NCBI GenBank assembly: GCA_029551395.1
Contig: JAKPFN010000062.1
Span: forward strand, 1-32,206
DNA: 32,206 nucleotides
Reading direction: 5' to 3'
Source: Armatimonadota bacterium
Lineage (GTDB): Bacteria; Armatimonadota; UBA5829; DTLH01
Part shown: positions 17,358 to 25,147 of the stretch, piece after piece
Layout: each line of letters begins with the position of its first letter
How positions within the stretch are numbered: position 1 is the first letter of the stretch
The notes under the pieces: model-generated
The model's input: the letters and a program-made list of their open reading frames with translations, nothing else
Databases searched by the model: none
What the model was told of the DNA's origin: nothing
Made by a program: the position numbers and the translations under genes

Positions 17358-18338
17358 ATGTTGCACGCTTTAGACAAGCCATACATAGTAGGTGTAGACC
17401 TCGGCGGGACGAATGTTAGGGCTGCGGTTACTGATAGAGATGGAAAAATACTCGGAGAAGGCCGGGAACCATCGCTTGCCCAGGAAGGCGTCGATGCTAC
17501 CATCCAGCAGATTATCAAAGCAATAGGCTCTGCTGTAACAGACGCTGGAGTCGATATCTCTCAGATAGCAGGCGCAGGAATGGGCGTTCCGGGTTCTCAT
17601 AAGTCCAAAGAAGGCATAGTCCTCTGGTCGCCTAACTTCAAAGACTGGCATGGAGTCCAGTTGTTGGCCCCAATCCGCGAAGAGTTGGGCATTCCGGTGT
17701 TCATGGGAAACGATGTAAACGTTGCTGCGCTTGGTGAGTTCAATTTCGGAGCCGGACGCGATGTCAATTCGCTCGTCATGTTGACTCTTGGAACAGGCAT
17801 TGGTGGAGGAATCATCCTTGATGGTAAACTTGTTTTAGGCTCAACGGATGCTGCTGCTGAGATAGGGCATTCAATCATTATGCCGAACGGTCCCGAGTGT
17901 AGCTGCGGTAGGCATGGGTGCCTTGAATCGCTTGCAGGTAAAGATGCCATCATCGAACGGGCAGCGCGCAAGATCCAAATGGGGCGAAAAAGCACGCTTA
18001 TCCGGGATGAAGACTGGCCTCTCTGGGAGATAACTCCTGCTGAAATTGCCCAAGCTGCCCAGGAAGGTGATGAAGTGGCAATTGAGACTATGTCCGAAAC
18101 GGCGTATTACGTCGGAATAGGTATAGCAAACGCCATCAACGTGCTGAACCCGGAAATGGTCATTGTAGGCGGAGGGATATCACTTGCAGGTGACGTTTTA
18201 TGGGGGCCGCTTCTCCGAACTGTCAATGCGCTTGCTCTCACACGGTCCAGAAGAGCCTGCCAGGTGGTTCCTGCTAAACTTGGTGACGATGCAGGTGTAA
18301 TGGGCGGCGTGACGTTGGTTCTTCAGGAACTGGAATAG
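17358..18338 (+). CDS. ROK-family sugar kinase (glucokinase-like)
   Basis: Predicted cytosolic ATP-dependent hexose kinase. The phosphate-1 motif is GVDLGGTNVRAAV at the N-terminus. The catalytic Asp lies in GNDVNVAALGE, with LGTGIGGGII, EIGHS and the ROK zinc knuckle CSCGRHGCLE following. The closing signature is IVGGGIS. Length about 326 aa matches bacterial ROK glucokinases, which would feed glucose-6-phosphate into the glycolytic genes nearby; sugar specificity is inferred only. A TTG at 17355 is an alternative start, but ATG at 17358 gives a better 4-nt spacing to AAGGAG. It is the first gene of a six-gene unit. Confidence 0.9.
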   Translation: MLHALDKPYIVGVDLGGTNVRAAVTDRDGKILGEGREPSLAQEGVDATIQQIIKAIGSAVTDAGVDISQIAGAGMGVPGSHKSKEGIVLWSPNFKDWHGVQLLAPIREELGIPVFMGNDVNVAALGEFNFGAGRDVNSLVMLTLGTGIGGGIILDGKLVLGSTDAAAEIGHSIIMPNGPECSCGRHGCLESLAGKDAIIERAARKIQMGRKSTLIRDEDWPLWEITPAEIAQAAQEGDEVAIETMSETAYYVGIGIANAINVLNPEMVIVGGGISLAGDVLWGPLLRTVNALALTRSRRACQVVPAKLGDDAGVMGGVTLVLQELE

Positions 18339-18350
18339 CAGGATAAGACT

Positions 18351-18824
18351 ATGCCGGTAGCTTATCTGGGGCTTGGTTCTAACCTCGGAAACCGAAAAGC
18401 AAATCTGGACCAGGCTGTCGAGTTGCTTAAAGCGCATCCGGGGATACAAATCAGCAAGGTTTCATCGTATTATGAGACAGAGCCTGTTGGTTACACAGAT
18501 CAACCTGATTTTCTGAACGCTGCCGTAGAAATCGAGACCGAACTCAGCCCCAGGGAACTGTTGAACACAGTATTGGACATCGAGAATAAGATGGGCCGGA
18601 AGCGAACAATCCGCTGGGGGCCGAGAGTCATAGATATAGATATTCTCTTGTATGGTACCGGGCAAATCGAGGAAGAAGGACTGCAGATTCCGCATCCCAG
18701 GATGATGGAACGAAGGTTTGTAATCGAGCCGCTTTCTGAGATTGCACCGGAATTGAAGCTGCCGGATGGCAGAACAGCGCTAGAGGCCGCAAAACTACTT
18801 AGAAACGAGGATAGAGACAGTTAA
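18351..18824 (+). CDS. folK: 2-amino-4-hydroxy-6-hydroxymethyldihydropteridine pyrophosphokinase
   Basis: Transfers pyrophosphate from ATP to 6-hydroxymethyl-7,8-dihydropterin in folate synthesis. All HPPK landmarks are present: YLGLGSNLGNR at the start, SSYYETEPVGYTDQPDFLNA, ENKMGR(K)R, GPRVIDIDILLYG with the metal-binding aspartates, and IPHPRMMERRFVIEPLSEI. Length 157 aa is normal for the monofunctional enzyme. It starts 12 nt after the sugar-kinase stop, so it is co-transcribed. The last gene of the same operon, panB, uses 5,10-methylene-tetrahydrofolate, which links the two vitamin pathways. Confidence 0.96.
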   Translation: MPVAYLGLGSNLGNRKANLDQAVELLKAHPGIQISKVSSYYETEPVGYTDQPDFLNAAVEIETELSPRELLNTVLDIENKMGRKRTIRWGPRVIDIDILLYGTGQIEEEGLQIPHPRMMERRFVIEPLSEIAPELKLPDGRTALEAAKLLRNEDRDS

Positions 18825-18878
18825 TCAGGCATAAGACCAAACGTTCCTGCCGCCTGATTTCTACTCTTGCATCTTGGT

Positions 18879-20153
18879 ATGGCTATGTTCCGCTACGAGG
18901 CGATTGATAAAACTGGGAAGGTCGTCCGTGGAGTTATGGATGCTGCCGATGAGCAGGCAGTGATGCAAAGGCTGATGGCGATGGGCTATTCAGCGAAGGC
19001 AGTAGCTCCATCTCCAGGCACTGCGACTGCATCCCGTCAAGCTGCTGCTCCGCAAGTTAACCCAGGCGCCAACGCGCGCAGTTCGACACCTGTGCCTATA
19101 TCTGTTAAGTCGGTAGTTCCCATCAGGCAGCTTTCCATCTTCTTCCGGCAGCTTGCGGTGTCGTCTCGCGCGGGAATACCCCTTTTTCAGACTCTTTCCG
19201 ATGTCCGTCCGGGTATTAGAAACCGTAAACTTGCCAGAGCAGTCGATTATATGATTGATCAGGTAAACAGAGGAGCGCAGTTATCCACCGCAATGGCCGC
19301 ATTCCCTCATATATTCCCAGTTTGGGCGACATCGCTCGTGTGGGCAGGCGAATTAGGCGGATTCCGGGAGATTGCACTGGATGACATCGCCGCCAGGCTT
19401 GAAAAGGAAGCATCTGAGCTTTTCTGGGCCAGGATTGGATGGGGGATATTCAAAATCAATCTGATTTTCTTTATTCTCTGCCTGCCGTTTGCTCAGATAG
19501 GCGAATCAGCTATCACTTTGATAGCTGGCGAATCAGATAGCAGTTATCTGACTATTTTCTGGGGTAAGGTCTGGCCGATTCTCTTGCACCAGGCAATCCC
19601 GGTCTGCATTCTTATCATTATCTTCTGGATTGTTTGGGGACATGTGAAGCGGGTTCCATCTGTGAGACATGCGCTGGATGGTATGCTGCTTAGCGTGCCT
19701 GTTTGGGGTTTGATTAACCGTGAGCGTTCAATCGCTCGTTTCCTGCGAACACTTCAGACTTTATATGCTGCTGGGGTTCAGCCGAAACCAGCGTGGGATG
19801 CATCGAGCCTGACTGCATATAACTCGGTAATTGCTGCGCGGCTTAAACAAGGTAGTGATATCTTCACGCAACACAGAACGCTTTACGATGCATTTGCCAT
19901 GTGCGGTGTGCTTCCTATAGACGAAACATATCTGGTACAGACAGCCGAGAAATCAGGTCAGATACCGGATACAGTGGAAAGAATGGCAAAAATCCATGAT
20001 GAACAGGCTGAACATACCAGGATGGTTGCCAGATTCTGGTCAGTAAGTTTGTTGTTTACTTCACTCATTCTGGCTACAGGAATATTTGCTATTATGCTTG
20101 CCAGATCATGGAGGCATATGTTCGACGCATTATTTAAGATGACTGGCTTATAA
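18879..20153 (+). CDS. GspF/PilC-like inner-membrane protein, first copy
   Basis: Platform protein of a type II secretion or type IV pilus-like machine. The N-terminus MAMFRYEAIDKTGKVVRGVM with 'A.DEQAVMQRL..MGY' is the classic GspF entry motif. A low-complexity A/P linker (about residues 50-75) joins the cytoplasmic head to the first T2SSF domain (IRQLSIFFRQLAVSSRAGIP). Hydrophobic segments follow near residues 190-215 and 235-255, then a second T2SSF repeat and a final membrane helix. Length is about 424 aa. The ATG at 18879 is preferred over the in-frame TTG at 18867 because it fits the family start, although no good ribosome binding site is visible for either. It is followed by a second gspF-like gene; no GspE ATPase is in the window. 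Confidence 0.9.
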   Translation: MAMFRYEAIDKTGKVVRGVMDAADEQAVMQRLMAMGYSAKAVAPSPGTATASRQAAAPQVNPGANARSSTPVPISVKSVVPIRQLSIFFRQLAVSSRAGIPLFQTLSDVRPGIRNRKLARAVDYMIDQVNRGAQLSTAMAAFPHIFPVWATSLVWAGELGGFREIALDDIAARLEKEASELFWARIGWGIFKINLIFFILCLPFAQIGESAITLIAGESDSSYLTIFWGKVWPILLHQAIPVCILIIIFWIVWGHVKRVPSVRHALDGMLLSVPVWGLINRERSIARFLRTLQTLYAAGVQPKPAWDASSLTAYNSVIAARLKQGSDIFTQHRTLYDAFAMCGVLPIDETYLVQTAEKSGQIPDTVERMAKIHDEQAEHTRMVARFWSVSLLFTSLILATGIFAIMLARSWRHMFDALFKMTGL

Positions 20154-20203
20154 TATACCGTCAGCAGTTCCAGTTCCTGCATTGGAGGTTATTAGACAAC
20201 ACC

Positions 20204-21373
20204 ATGCCTGGTTACACATATAAAGCCAAAGATTCCGGTGGTAAGACGATAAACGGAACGCTTGAGGCTGCCACTCAGCAGGAAGTGATCGGCAAACTGC
20301 GTGAGATGGGTTACTGGCCTCTTGATATACAACCTGTTGCACAGCGGAAACTACCACGTAGAAGCTTTACGCAGACACTGATACAGCCGTTCTATACTGG
20401 TGTATCTCTGAGGACACGCGCTTTGATGTTCAGGCAGATGGCACAGGCGCTCGATGCAGGAATGTCTATTATTCAGGTACTGGAGAGGTTGTCTGGCCGC
20501 GCGAGAGGTCCGCTTCGCCGGATTTTATGCCGTGCGCTGGATAATGTTATGCAGGGCAAACCTATGTCCGAAGTCCTAGAGCAGGAACCATATGTTTTCA
20601 GCCAGTTGGAAATCGCTATGATTCGGGCTGGAGAGACAGGTGGGTTCTTCCAGAAGTCCATCGAGCAGATTGCCGACTATCTAGAACGGGACCTAGATAT
20701 TCGCAGAAAGATTAGAATGCGAACGTTCTATCCAAAGCTTCTGCTTGTTATGATATTCCTTATCCCTGGAATAGAGGTAGCTGTCTTATCCAGTCCGCTG
20801 GTATGGCTCAAGATGAAGATGATTCAGGCATGGGCTATACTGAAGATAGTTTTGCCTGTTTATATCGTTGTAAAGCTGGCATTGACTGTTCCATCGTTTA
20901 AGTTCGTTTGGGATGTGATAAAATCCAGTCTTCCGTCCATTGGAACACAGGTAAGGAAACTTGGGGCAGCCAGATTTTGCCGAGCGATGTCTGCTGCGTA
21001 TTCCGGTGGGTTGTCACTGCCGAGTTCTGTCCGGCTGGCTGCTGATGTTTATGACAACGAATACCTGAGCAGGCCGATTAGAAGGGTAATCCCGGCTATT
21101 GAAAACGGAGAAAGCATTTCCGAGTGCCTCGGAAGGGCTGGTGTTCTGCCTCAAGTCGTGCTGGATATGCTGGACACCGGAGAACGGACCGGAAATATTG
21201 ATGAAACGCTCAGCAAGGCAGCGGAATATATGGAATCCGAGTCTACGGCATCCATTGAAATACTGACAATCGTTGCATTTGTCGTGCTGCTGTTGATCGC
21301 GCTTCTAATCGGGGCCATTTCTGTCCTTAGCGGCTGGAAAGCCCATTTGGGCAGGTATGACGGAATGCTTTAG
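20204..21373 (+). CDS. GspF/PilC-like inner-membrane protein, second copy
   Basis: A second, divergent platform-type protein of 389 aa. It begins PGYTYKAKDSGGKTINGTLE with 'ATQQEVIGKLREMGYWPL'. The first T2SSF domain has TRALMFRQMAQALDAGMS and IRAGETGGF, the typical E-x-G motif. Hydrophobic segments lie near 180-200 and 205-230, then a second repeat (AARFCRAMSAAYSGGLSLPS, LDTGERTGNID) and a C-terminal helix near 350-370. The two copies differ widely, so they probably have distinct roles, possibly pairing as a heteromer. It sits 50 nt after the first copy and 23 nt before the J-domain gene. GGAGG lies about 15 nt from the ATG. Confidence 0.9.
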   Translation: MPGYTYKAKDSGGKTINGTLEAATQQEVIGKLREMGYWPLDIQPVAQRKLPRRSFTQTLIQPFYTGVSLRTRALMFRQMAQALDAGMSIIQVLERLSGRARGPLRRILCRALDNVMQGKPMSEVLEQEPYVFSQLEIAMIRAGETGGFFQKSIEQIADYLERDLDIRRKIRMRTFYPKLLLVMIFLIPGIEVAVLSSPLVWLKMKMIQAWAILKIVLPVYIVVKLALTVPSFKFVWDVIKSSLPSIGTQVRKLGAARFCRAMSAAYSGGLSLPSSVRLAADVYDNEYLSRPIRRVIPAIENGESISECLGRAGVLPQVVLDMLDTGERTGNIDETLSKAAEYMESESTASIEILTIVAFVVLLLIALLIGAISVLSGWKAHLGRYDGML

Positions 21374-21396
21374 CTTTAGATAATCTGCAGGTGTAG

Positions 21397-22557
21397 ATGC
21401 CTTTACAGGGGAATTATTACGAAATTCTTGGCGTGTCGAGGAATGCGAGCACGGCGGAGATTAAAAAACGTTACCGCGAGTTGGCACGCAGGTACCATCC
21501 GGATGTAGCAAAGGATAAAGCTGCATCTGCAAGGGATTTTGTACGAATTACCGAGGCCTACAAGACACTGGTAGACCCGGAGAAGCGTAGTACCTACGAC
21601 CTTACGCTTCCAAAGCCTGCTCAAGCTGCTCCATCGGCAGGGACATCTTCCAGGCAGGCCAGACAGACCACCTACAGCCGTCAGGCTCCACCTGGCGCCG
21701 CTTCCCAAAGGACCGGAATGCGGCCTGAAGTCCAAAAGCTCATCAGAGACGCCGAGTTTGCGTTCATCCGCAGGCGGTTGAACGAGGCTAAAAACCTCTG
21801 TATGCAGGCAATCAGCATAGACCAGAAATGCGCAAGGGCACATGCAATACTTGGCGATATCTACCGAGCCAGGAAGATGCATAACCATGCAATAAATGAA
21901 TACAACTATGCTGTTCAGTTCAATCCGGCCGATGTTGAATCTCAGAAAAAGCTGACCAAGCTGCTCAGTAAAACGAGTCCGGTAAGGTTCTCATGGGAAG
22001 AACCGGATGGAAGTCTCACCAAAGAAGCGATTATTATGAATATCGTGGGCTGGTCCATCGCGGTATTCATCCTGTTTTTGGTCAACATCTATCCCGGTAA
22101 GCCGATACCCTGGCTGAGTCAGTATTACCTTTCTGCAATCAGCACTTGGAGTTGGAACCTGGTTGGGATTGTCTTTGGTGACGGAGTTTTGGTTGGGCTT
22201 TTGCTCAGTATAAACAAACTGTTGGAACACCCTGATGACGAATTGGTCTTTGAACGCGGTAAAGGTGGATGGATAATAGTCCCGACAGGTCTTATTCTCA
22301 CCATATTCGGCCCGATATTTTTCCTTGGTGCTGCTGCATTGTATCTGGCATTCGGATTCATCCAAAGCAGCCTTTCCAGTTCAGTTCTCCGGGTGTTTTT
22401 GGCAACCGGGGTTATTGTTTTGATGTCTGCATTGATGTATCCTCTAGGTAAGTTGTCTGTGCTGCTGTTTGGCGGGAACGTTGCGTTTTGTGGTATTGTT
22501 TTAGGTTGGTATTTAGGCGTTATGCTGCGTTCTGAGGATACGCTTCTTACAGATTAA
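21397..22557 (+). CDS. Membrane-anchored J-domain protein with TPR repeats
   Basis: A 386-aa protein with a complete DnaJ domain at residues 7-70, HPD at 34-36 (RRYHPDVAKD), so it should stimulate a DnaK ATPase. A basic Q/A/P/S linker (about 75-108) leads to two to three TPR-like helices (about 110-195; AEFAFIRRRLNEAKNL, AHAILGDIYRARKMHNHAIN). The C-terminal half is hydrophobic, with about four or five membrane helices between 205 and 378. There is no G/F-rich region, zinc finger or DnaJ C-domain, so this is not a general DnaJ. The position right after two gspF-like genes suggests chaperoning at the secretion or pilus platform, which is inference. Confidence 0.85.
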   Translation: MPLQGNYYEILGVSRNASTAEIKKRYRELARRYHPDVAKDKAASARDFVRITEAYKTLVDPEKRSTYDLTLPKPAQAAPSAGTSSRQARQTTYSRQAPPGAASQRTGMRPEVQKLIRDAEFAFIRRRLNEAKNLCMQAISIDQKCARAHAILGDIYRARKMHNHAINEYNYAVQFNPADVESQKKLTKLLSKTSPVRFSWEEPDGSLTKEAIIMNIVGWSIAVFILFLVNIYPGKPIPWLSQYYLSAISTWSWNLVGIVFGDGVLVGLLLSINKLLEHPDDELVFERGKGGWIIVPTGLILTIFGPIFFLGAAALYLAFGFIQSSLSSSVLRVFLATGVIVLMSALMYPLGKLSVLLFGGNVAFCGIVLGWYLGVMLRSEDTLLTD

Positions 22558-22574
22558 CTAGGGGAAATGGTTTT

Positions 22575-23372
22575 ATGGTATCTAAGGTAACTGCTCCGCA
22601 CTTAAGAAAGATGAAGGCAGAAGGCGAGAAAATCGTAATGCTTACGGCTTACGATTATCCTACGGGAAAAATCGCAGACCAGGCCGGAGTGGATGTAATT
22701 TTGGTCGGCGACTCGCTGGGAGAAGTGGTTCTGGGCTTCGAAAGCACTCTTCCTGTAACGATGGACATGATGATTCATCATACATCGGCTGTTGTGCGTG
22801 GAGCGTCAAGAGCGCTTGTGGTTGCAGATATGCCGTTTTTGTCTTATCAGGTAAGTGTGGAAGATGCTGTGCGTAATGCAGGCAGATTTTTGCAAGAAGC
22901 TGGAGCACAAGCTGTAAAACTGGAAGGTGCTGGGCCTGTAATACCAGTTGTAGAAAGACTTACCCAAATTGGAATCCCGGTAATGGGTCATCTCGGCATG
23001 ACTCCGCAGTCTGAGCACCAGTTCGGAGGCCGCAGAATCCATGGCAAGGAGAAGGCTGAAGCAATCCATATACAGGAAGATGCGCGTGCGCTTCAGGATG
23101 CCGGTGCTTTTGCTGTAGTCCTTGAGCTGATTCCTCATGAGTTAGCCAGGCAGATAACTGAAGACCTGAGCATACCCACAATCGGAATTGGCGCAGGCCC
23201 TTATTGTGATGGTCAAGTGCTCGTCACTCACGATATGATTGGCCTTTACGACAGGTTTGTTCCCAAGCATGCCAAGCAGTATGTTAAGCTTTGGGAACTG
23301 ATTCAGGACGCATTCCGAAGTTATGCGGATGAAGTCCGGTCAGGCGTTTTTCCTAAACGCTCTGGTTCCTGA
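22575..23372 (+). CDS. panB: 3-methyl-2-oxobutanoate hydroxymethyltransferase
   Basis: First committed enzyme of pantothenate (coenzyme A) synthesis: it adds a hydroxymethyl group from methylene-tetrahydrofolate to 2-oxoisovalerate. Signatures include MLTAYDYPTGKIADQAGVD, VGDSLGEVVLG (Mg-binding), TLPVTMDMMIHHT, VVADMPFLSYQ, KLEGA, MGHLGMTPQS and the end IGIGAGPYCDGQVLV. Length 265 aa is normal. The start follows GGGGAAATGGTTTT. It is the last gene of the six-gene operon that begins with the sugar kinase; an intrinsic terminator follows at 23424. panC and panD are not in the window. Confidence 0.98.
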   Translation: MVSKVTAPHLRKMKAEGEKIVMLTAYDYPTGKIADQAGVDVILVGDSLGEVVLGFESTLPVTMDMMIHHTSAVVRGASRALVVADMPFLSYQVSVEDAVRNAGRFLQEAGAQAVKLEGAGPVIPVVERLTQIGIPVMGHLGMTPQSEHQFGGRRIHGKEKAEAIHIQEDARALQDAGAFAVVLELIPHELARQITEDLSIPTIGIGAGPYCDGQVLVTHDMIGLYDRFVPKHAKQYVKLWELIQDAFRSYADEVRSGVFPKRSGS

Positions 23373-23423
23373 ACCTGACTGCCGTTTTCTTCTCAAATAC
23401 TTGGGGTAAATAACATATAGAGA

Positions 23424-23450
23424 GGCTCTGCTCATTGCAGGGCCTTTAAT
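23424..23450 (+). terminator. Intrinsic terminator after panB
   Basis: An 8-bp stem GGCTCTGC/GCAGGGCC (one G-T pair) with a 5-nt loop and the tail TTTAAT-TATTT. It closes the operon. Confidence 0.75.
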
Positions 23451-23515
23451 TATTTGGGAGGAAATGGTTTCTGGGCGGATTCTCTTATGCCCGGACCTTA
23501 TATAGCAGGCAAAAA

Positions 23516-24322
23516 ATGGGACAGACTAGAAGGTTGATGGTTGTTACAGCCGTCGTTGCTGTGTTCGTGGCTTTATCACCTGCAGTAGCTCAGACTCCAC
23601 AGGTAGCGCTGCTTGGCCCATCAGTCAACCAGTTAGCAGAAGGGCGTGTCTACGATATCGAATGGACCAGCCAGGGGATTGAAACCGTAACACTTGAGGC
23701 CGAAGGCAATCTGACTTCGCTGCCGGACTCCCCACGAGGGATGTTTAATGTAACAATTGCTGAGAAAATCCCGGCTGACCAGAATAAATTTCGTTGGCGT
23801 GTTCCATTTATCGATTCTACCAGGTTTGTATTAAAGACCAAAGGATACGATTCCAGGGGGCAGCTAGTTGCACAGGACGTAAAGCTGTATCATTACCGGG
23901 TTGAAATACTCAGAACACGTACTGCGGACGGAATCTACGTAGACCTTAGAAATCCGGCCAGGCAGCGGCTTTACAGGCTGAAAAATAACATTGTCACTCA
24001 CGCTTATCTCACATCCGGGTCACGCTCAGGCACGTTCTACACGAAGAGTCAGGACAGCGCACAACCGCATGACCATGTCGGGGTGTTTCGAGTGACCCAG
24101 AAATATCCTTTATATTGGTCGAGAGAATACAGTGTATGGATGACGCATGCGATGCGGTTTTGGAAAGGTCATTTCATCCATGGGACATATCCAAGCGAGT
24201 ATTCAAAGCTTGGCACTCCTGCATCTTCTGGATGTGTAAGGCTGCATAGAACGGATGCAAGGGAGTTGTTTGAGATATCGCCAATTGGGACGCGAGTGGA
24301 AATCTTCGGCAACTTATCGTAG
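23516..24322 (+). CDS. Secreted L,D-transpeptidase (YkuD family)
   Basis: A periplasmic peptidoglycan cross-linking or anchoring enzyme. A signal peptide is clear (MGQTRR then a hydrophobic stretch to about residue 26, cut after AVAQ/AQT). Residues 30-125 look like a beta-sandwich of Ig type. The YkuD domain follows from about 125, with FIHGTYP (His222) and the catalytic motif SSGCVRLHRTDARELFE (Cys240), 17 residues between His and Cys as in the family. There is no peptidoglycan-binding LysM repeat. The ATG at 23516 has only a weak ribosome binding site. The gene has no partners: panB ends upstream and a convergent RNA gene follows. Confidence 0.92.
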   Translation: MGQTRRLMVVTAVVAVFVALSPAVAQTPQVALLGPSVNQLAEGRVYDIEWTSQGIETVTLEAEGNLTSLPDSPRGMFNVTIAEKIPADQNKFRWRVPFIDSTRFVLKTKGYDSRGQLVAQDVKLYHYRVEILRTRTADGIYVDLRNPARQRLYRLKNNIVTHAYLTSGSRSGTFYTKSQDSAQPHDHVGVFRVTQKYPLYWSREYSVWMTHAMRFWKGHFIHGTYPSEYSKLGTPASSGCVRLHRTDARELFEISPIGTRVEIFGNLS

Positions 24323-24330
24323 TCAGTTAA

Positions 24331-24520
24331 AATATATAGGGCCGCCGGCACCCTGAGGCGGCGGCGGCCTGTTTAGCATTCCTACCCTCACAGGCAGTTG
24401 AGGTAACTCCTGAGGGCTCAGTTCATGACCCGGAGGTCATGGTGACCTGGGCTAAAACCGCTAGCCCTCTAAATCACCTCGTAGACTATTTATCATGTAG
24501 CCACCACCTCCTTCTTAGTC
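24331..24520 (-). ncRNA. Structured small RNA gene of unknown family
   Basis: A stand-alone transcription unit on the minus strand, about 190 nt, with its own consensus promoter (24555-24527) and a GC-rich end hairpin. It starts near AAGAAGGAGGTGGTGGC. Several stems are visible: GGGCTA/TAGCCC around a 7-nt loop inside GGTGA/TCACC (about 24440-24480), CATGACC/GGTCATG with a 4-nt loop (24424-24441), and GCCTGT/ACAGGC (about 24367-24396). The 5' GGTGGTGGC can pair with a GCCGCCGCC near the 3' end as a closing stem. The end hairpin is GGCCGCC/GGCGGCC (24340-24369), followed by TATATATTTT. A tiny frame after the GGAGG (MINSLRGDLEG) is too short to call. I cannot assign a family; Rfam families such as raiA or 6S should be tested. 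Confidence 0.6.
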
Positions 24521-24526
24521 ATGAAT

Positions 24527-24555
24527 AATATACCACTACAAACCCGTCGGGTCAA
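24527..24555 (-). promoter_or_regulatory. Promoter of the small RNA gene
   Basis: Minus strand: TTGACC (24555-24550), 17 nt, TATATT (24532-24527). The predicted start is near 24520. There is no protein gene for it to serve other than the RNA, since the next gene (L,D-transpeptidase) is convergent. Confidence 0.75.
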
Positions 24556-24633
24556 CCTGTTTTGCTGTGCTGGTGCAAAATATAAGGCTGTTTTATCACA
24601 AAAGTGCAAATAAGAAGAGACATTGTCGTTTTT

Positions 24634-25027
24634 CCGCACGAGGACGTGCGGCTAATTCTGCCCGGCGCAAGGACGGGCCGGGCAATCGGAATCAGGTCAT
24701 GTTGAACATAACACGTCATACCGAACTTGATTCGGCATCTATACTCGGGCTAAATTTGCAATTTAGCCCGGAAGAGTAACTGAGGGATTTATAATCCCGA
24801 TCATTGATATCTCATGCCATAATCCGGAATCACAGATTCCAACAATATGTACGGGAGAGATTGCAAATCCCTCCCGAGAAGATAAACCTGTCCATGAGGA
24901 ATTGCAAATTTCTCCTGAAGAATGGTAGCGGGTGAAGACCCGCAGAATATCCGCCCGGATGGATATCCCGGGCGATCAGAATAGGGGGCGTTTTAAACTT
25001 CAGTGCATTTTTTGCACCAACGCCCCC
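24634..25027. repeat. Array of about eleven short hairpins
   Basis: This stretch consists of consecutive, mostly perfect inverted repeats. They lie at: 24634-24651 (CCGCACG/CGTGCGG), 24659-24684, 24721-24735 (CCGAA/TTCGG), 24746-24770 (11-3-11), 24784-24798 (GGGATT/AATCCC), 24826-24840 (GGAATC/GATTCC), 24852-24876 (11-3-11, one mismatch), 24896-24914, 24928-24943, 24952-24974 and 24984-25027 (GGGGGCGTT/AACGCCCCC enclosing GTGCA/TGCAC). Stems differ in sequence, but three share a TTGCAA centre (24746, 24852, 24896). No reading frame with coding features crosses it. From 25028 to 25147 only pyrimidine-rich sequence is seen. Confidence 0.8.
24740..24771 (+). repeat. Second copy of the dispersed 32-bp palindromic element
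   Basis: Matches the minus strand of 17227-17258 at 29 of 32 positions, including flanking TATACT outside the palindrome. The stem is 11 bp (CGGGCTAAATT/AATTTAGCCCG) with a TGC loop. The substitutions lie at one stem position, the loop and one outer pair, compatible with a decaying repeat family. Confidence 0.75.
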
Positions 25028-25147
25028 GTTATGGTATCAGCCGGCATCAGCAACTCTCATCCTTTTTCCAGCTTTCCCTTTTTCGAACCTTCCTCATAAA
25101 TTCCCCTTTCGAGCTTTCACGGCTAAAAAGGCTCCATCCAACCAGCA

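Noticed and set aside
23464-23505. Short frame MVSGRILLCPDLI after GGGAGGAA, just before the L,D-transpeptidase
   Set aside because: The spacing to the Shine-Dalgarno is only 2-3 nt, it is 13 codons, and it is out of frame with the gene. Possible leader peptide but no further support.
5240-23513. Identical 14-mer ATATAGCAGGCAAA before the helicase gene (5240-5253) and before the L,D-transpeptidase gene (23500-23513)
   Set aside because: About one to two 14-bp matches are expected by chance in 32 kb, and the flanks do not match, so it is not evidence of shared regulation.
24567-24779. A 70-codon frame across the hairpin region
   Set aside because: It runs straight through several inverted repeats, has no ribosome binding site and no protein-like composition.
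24634-25027. CRISPR array
   Set aside because: The palindromes differ in sequence and length, there is no constant repeat or spacer periodicity, and no cas gene is present.
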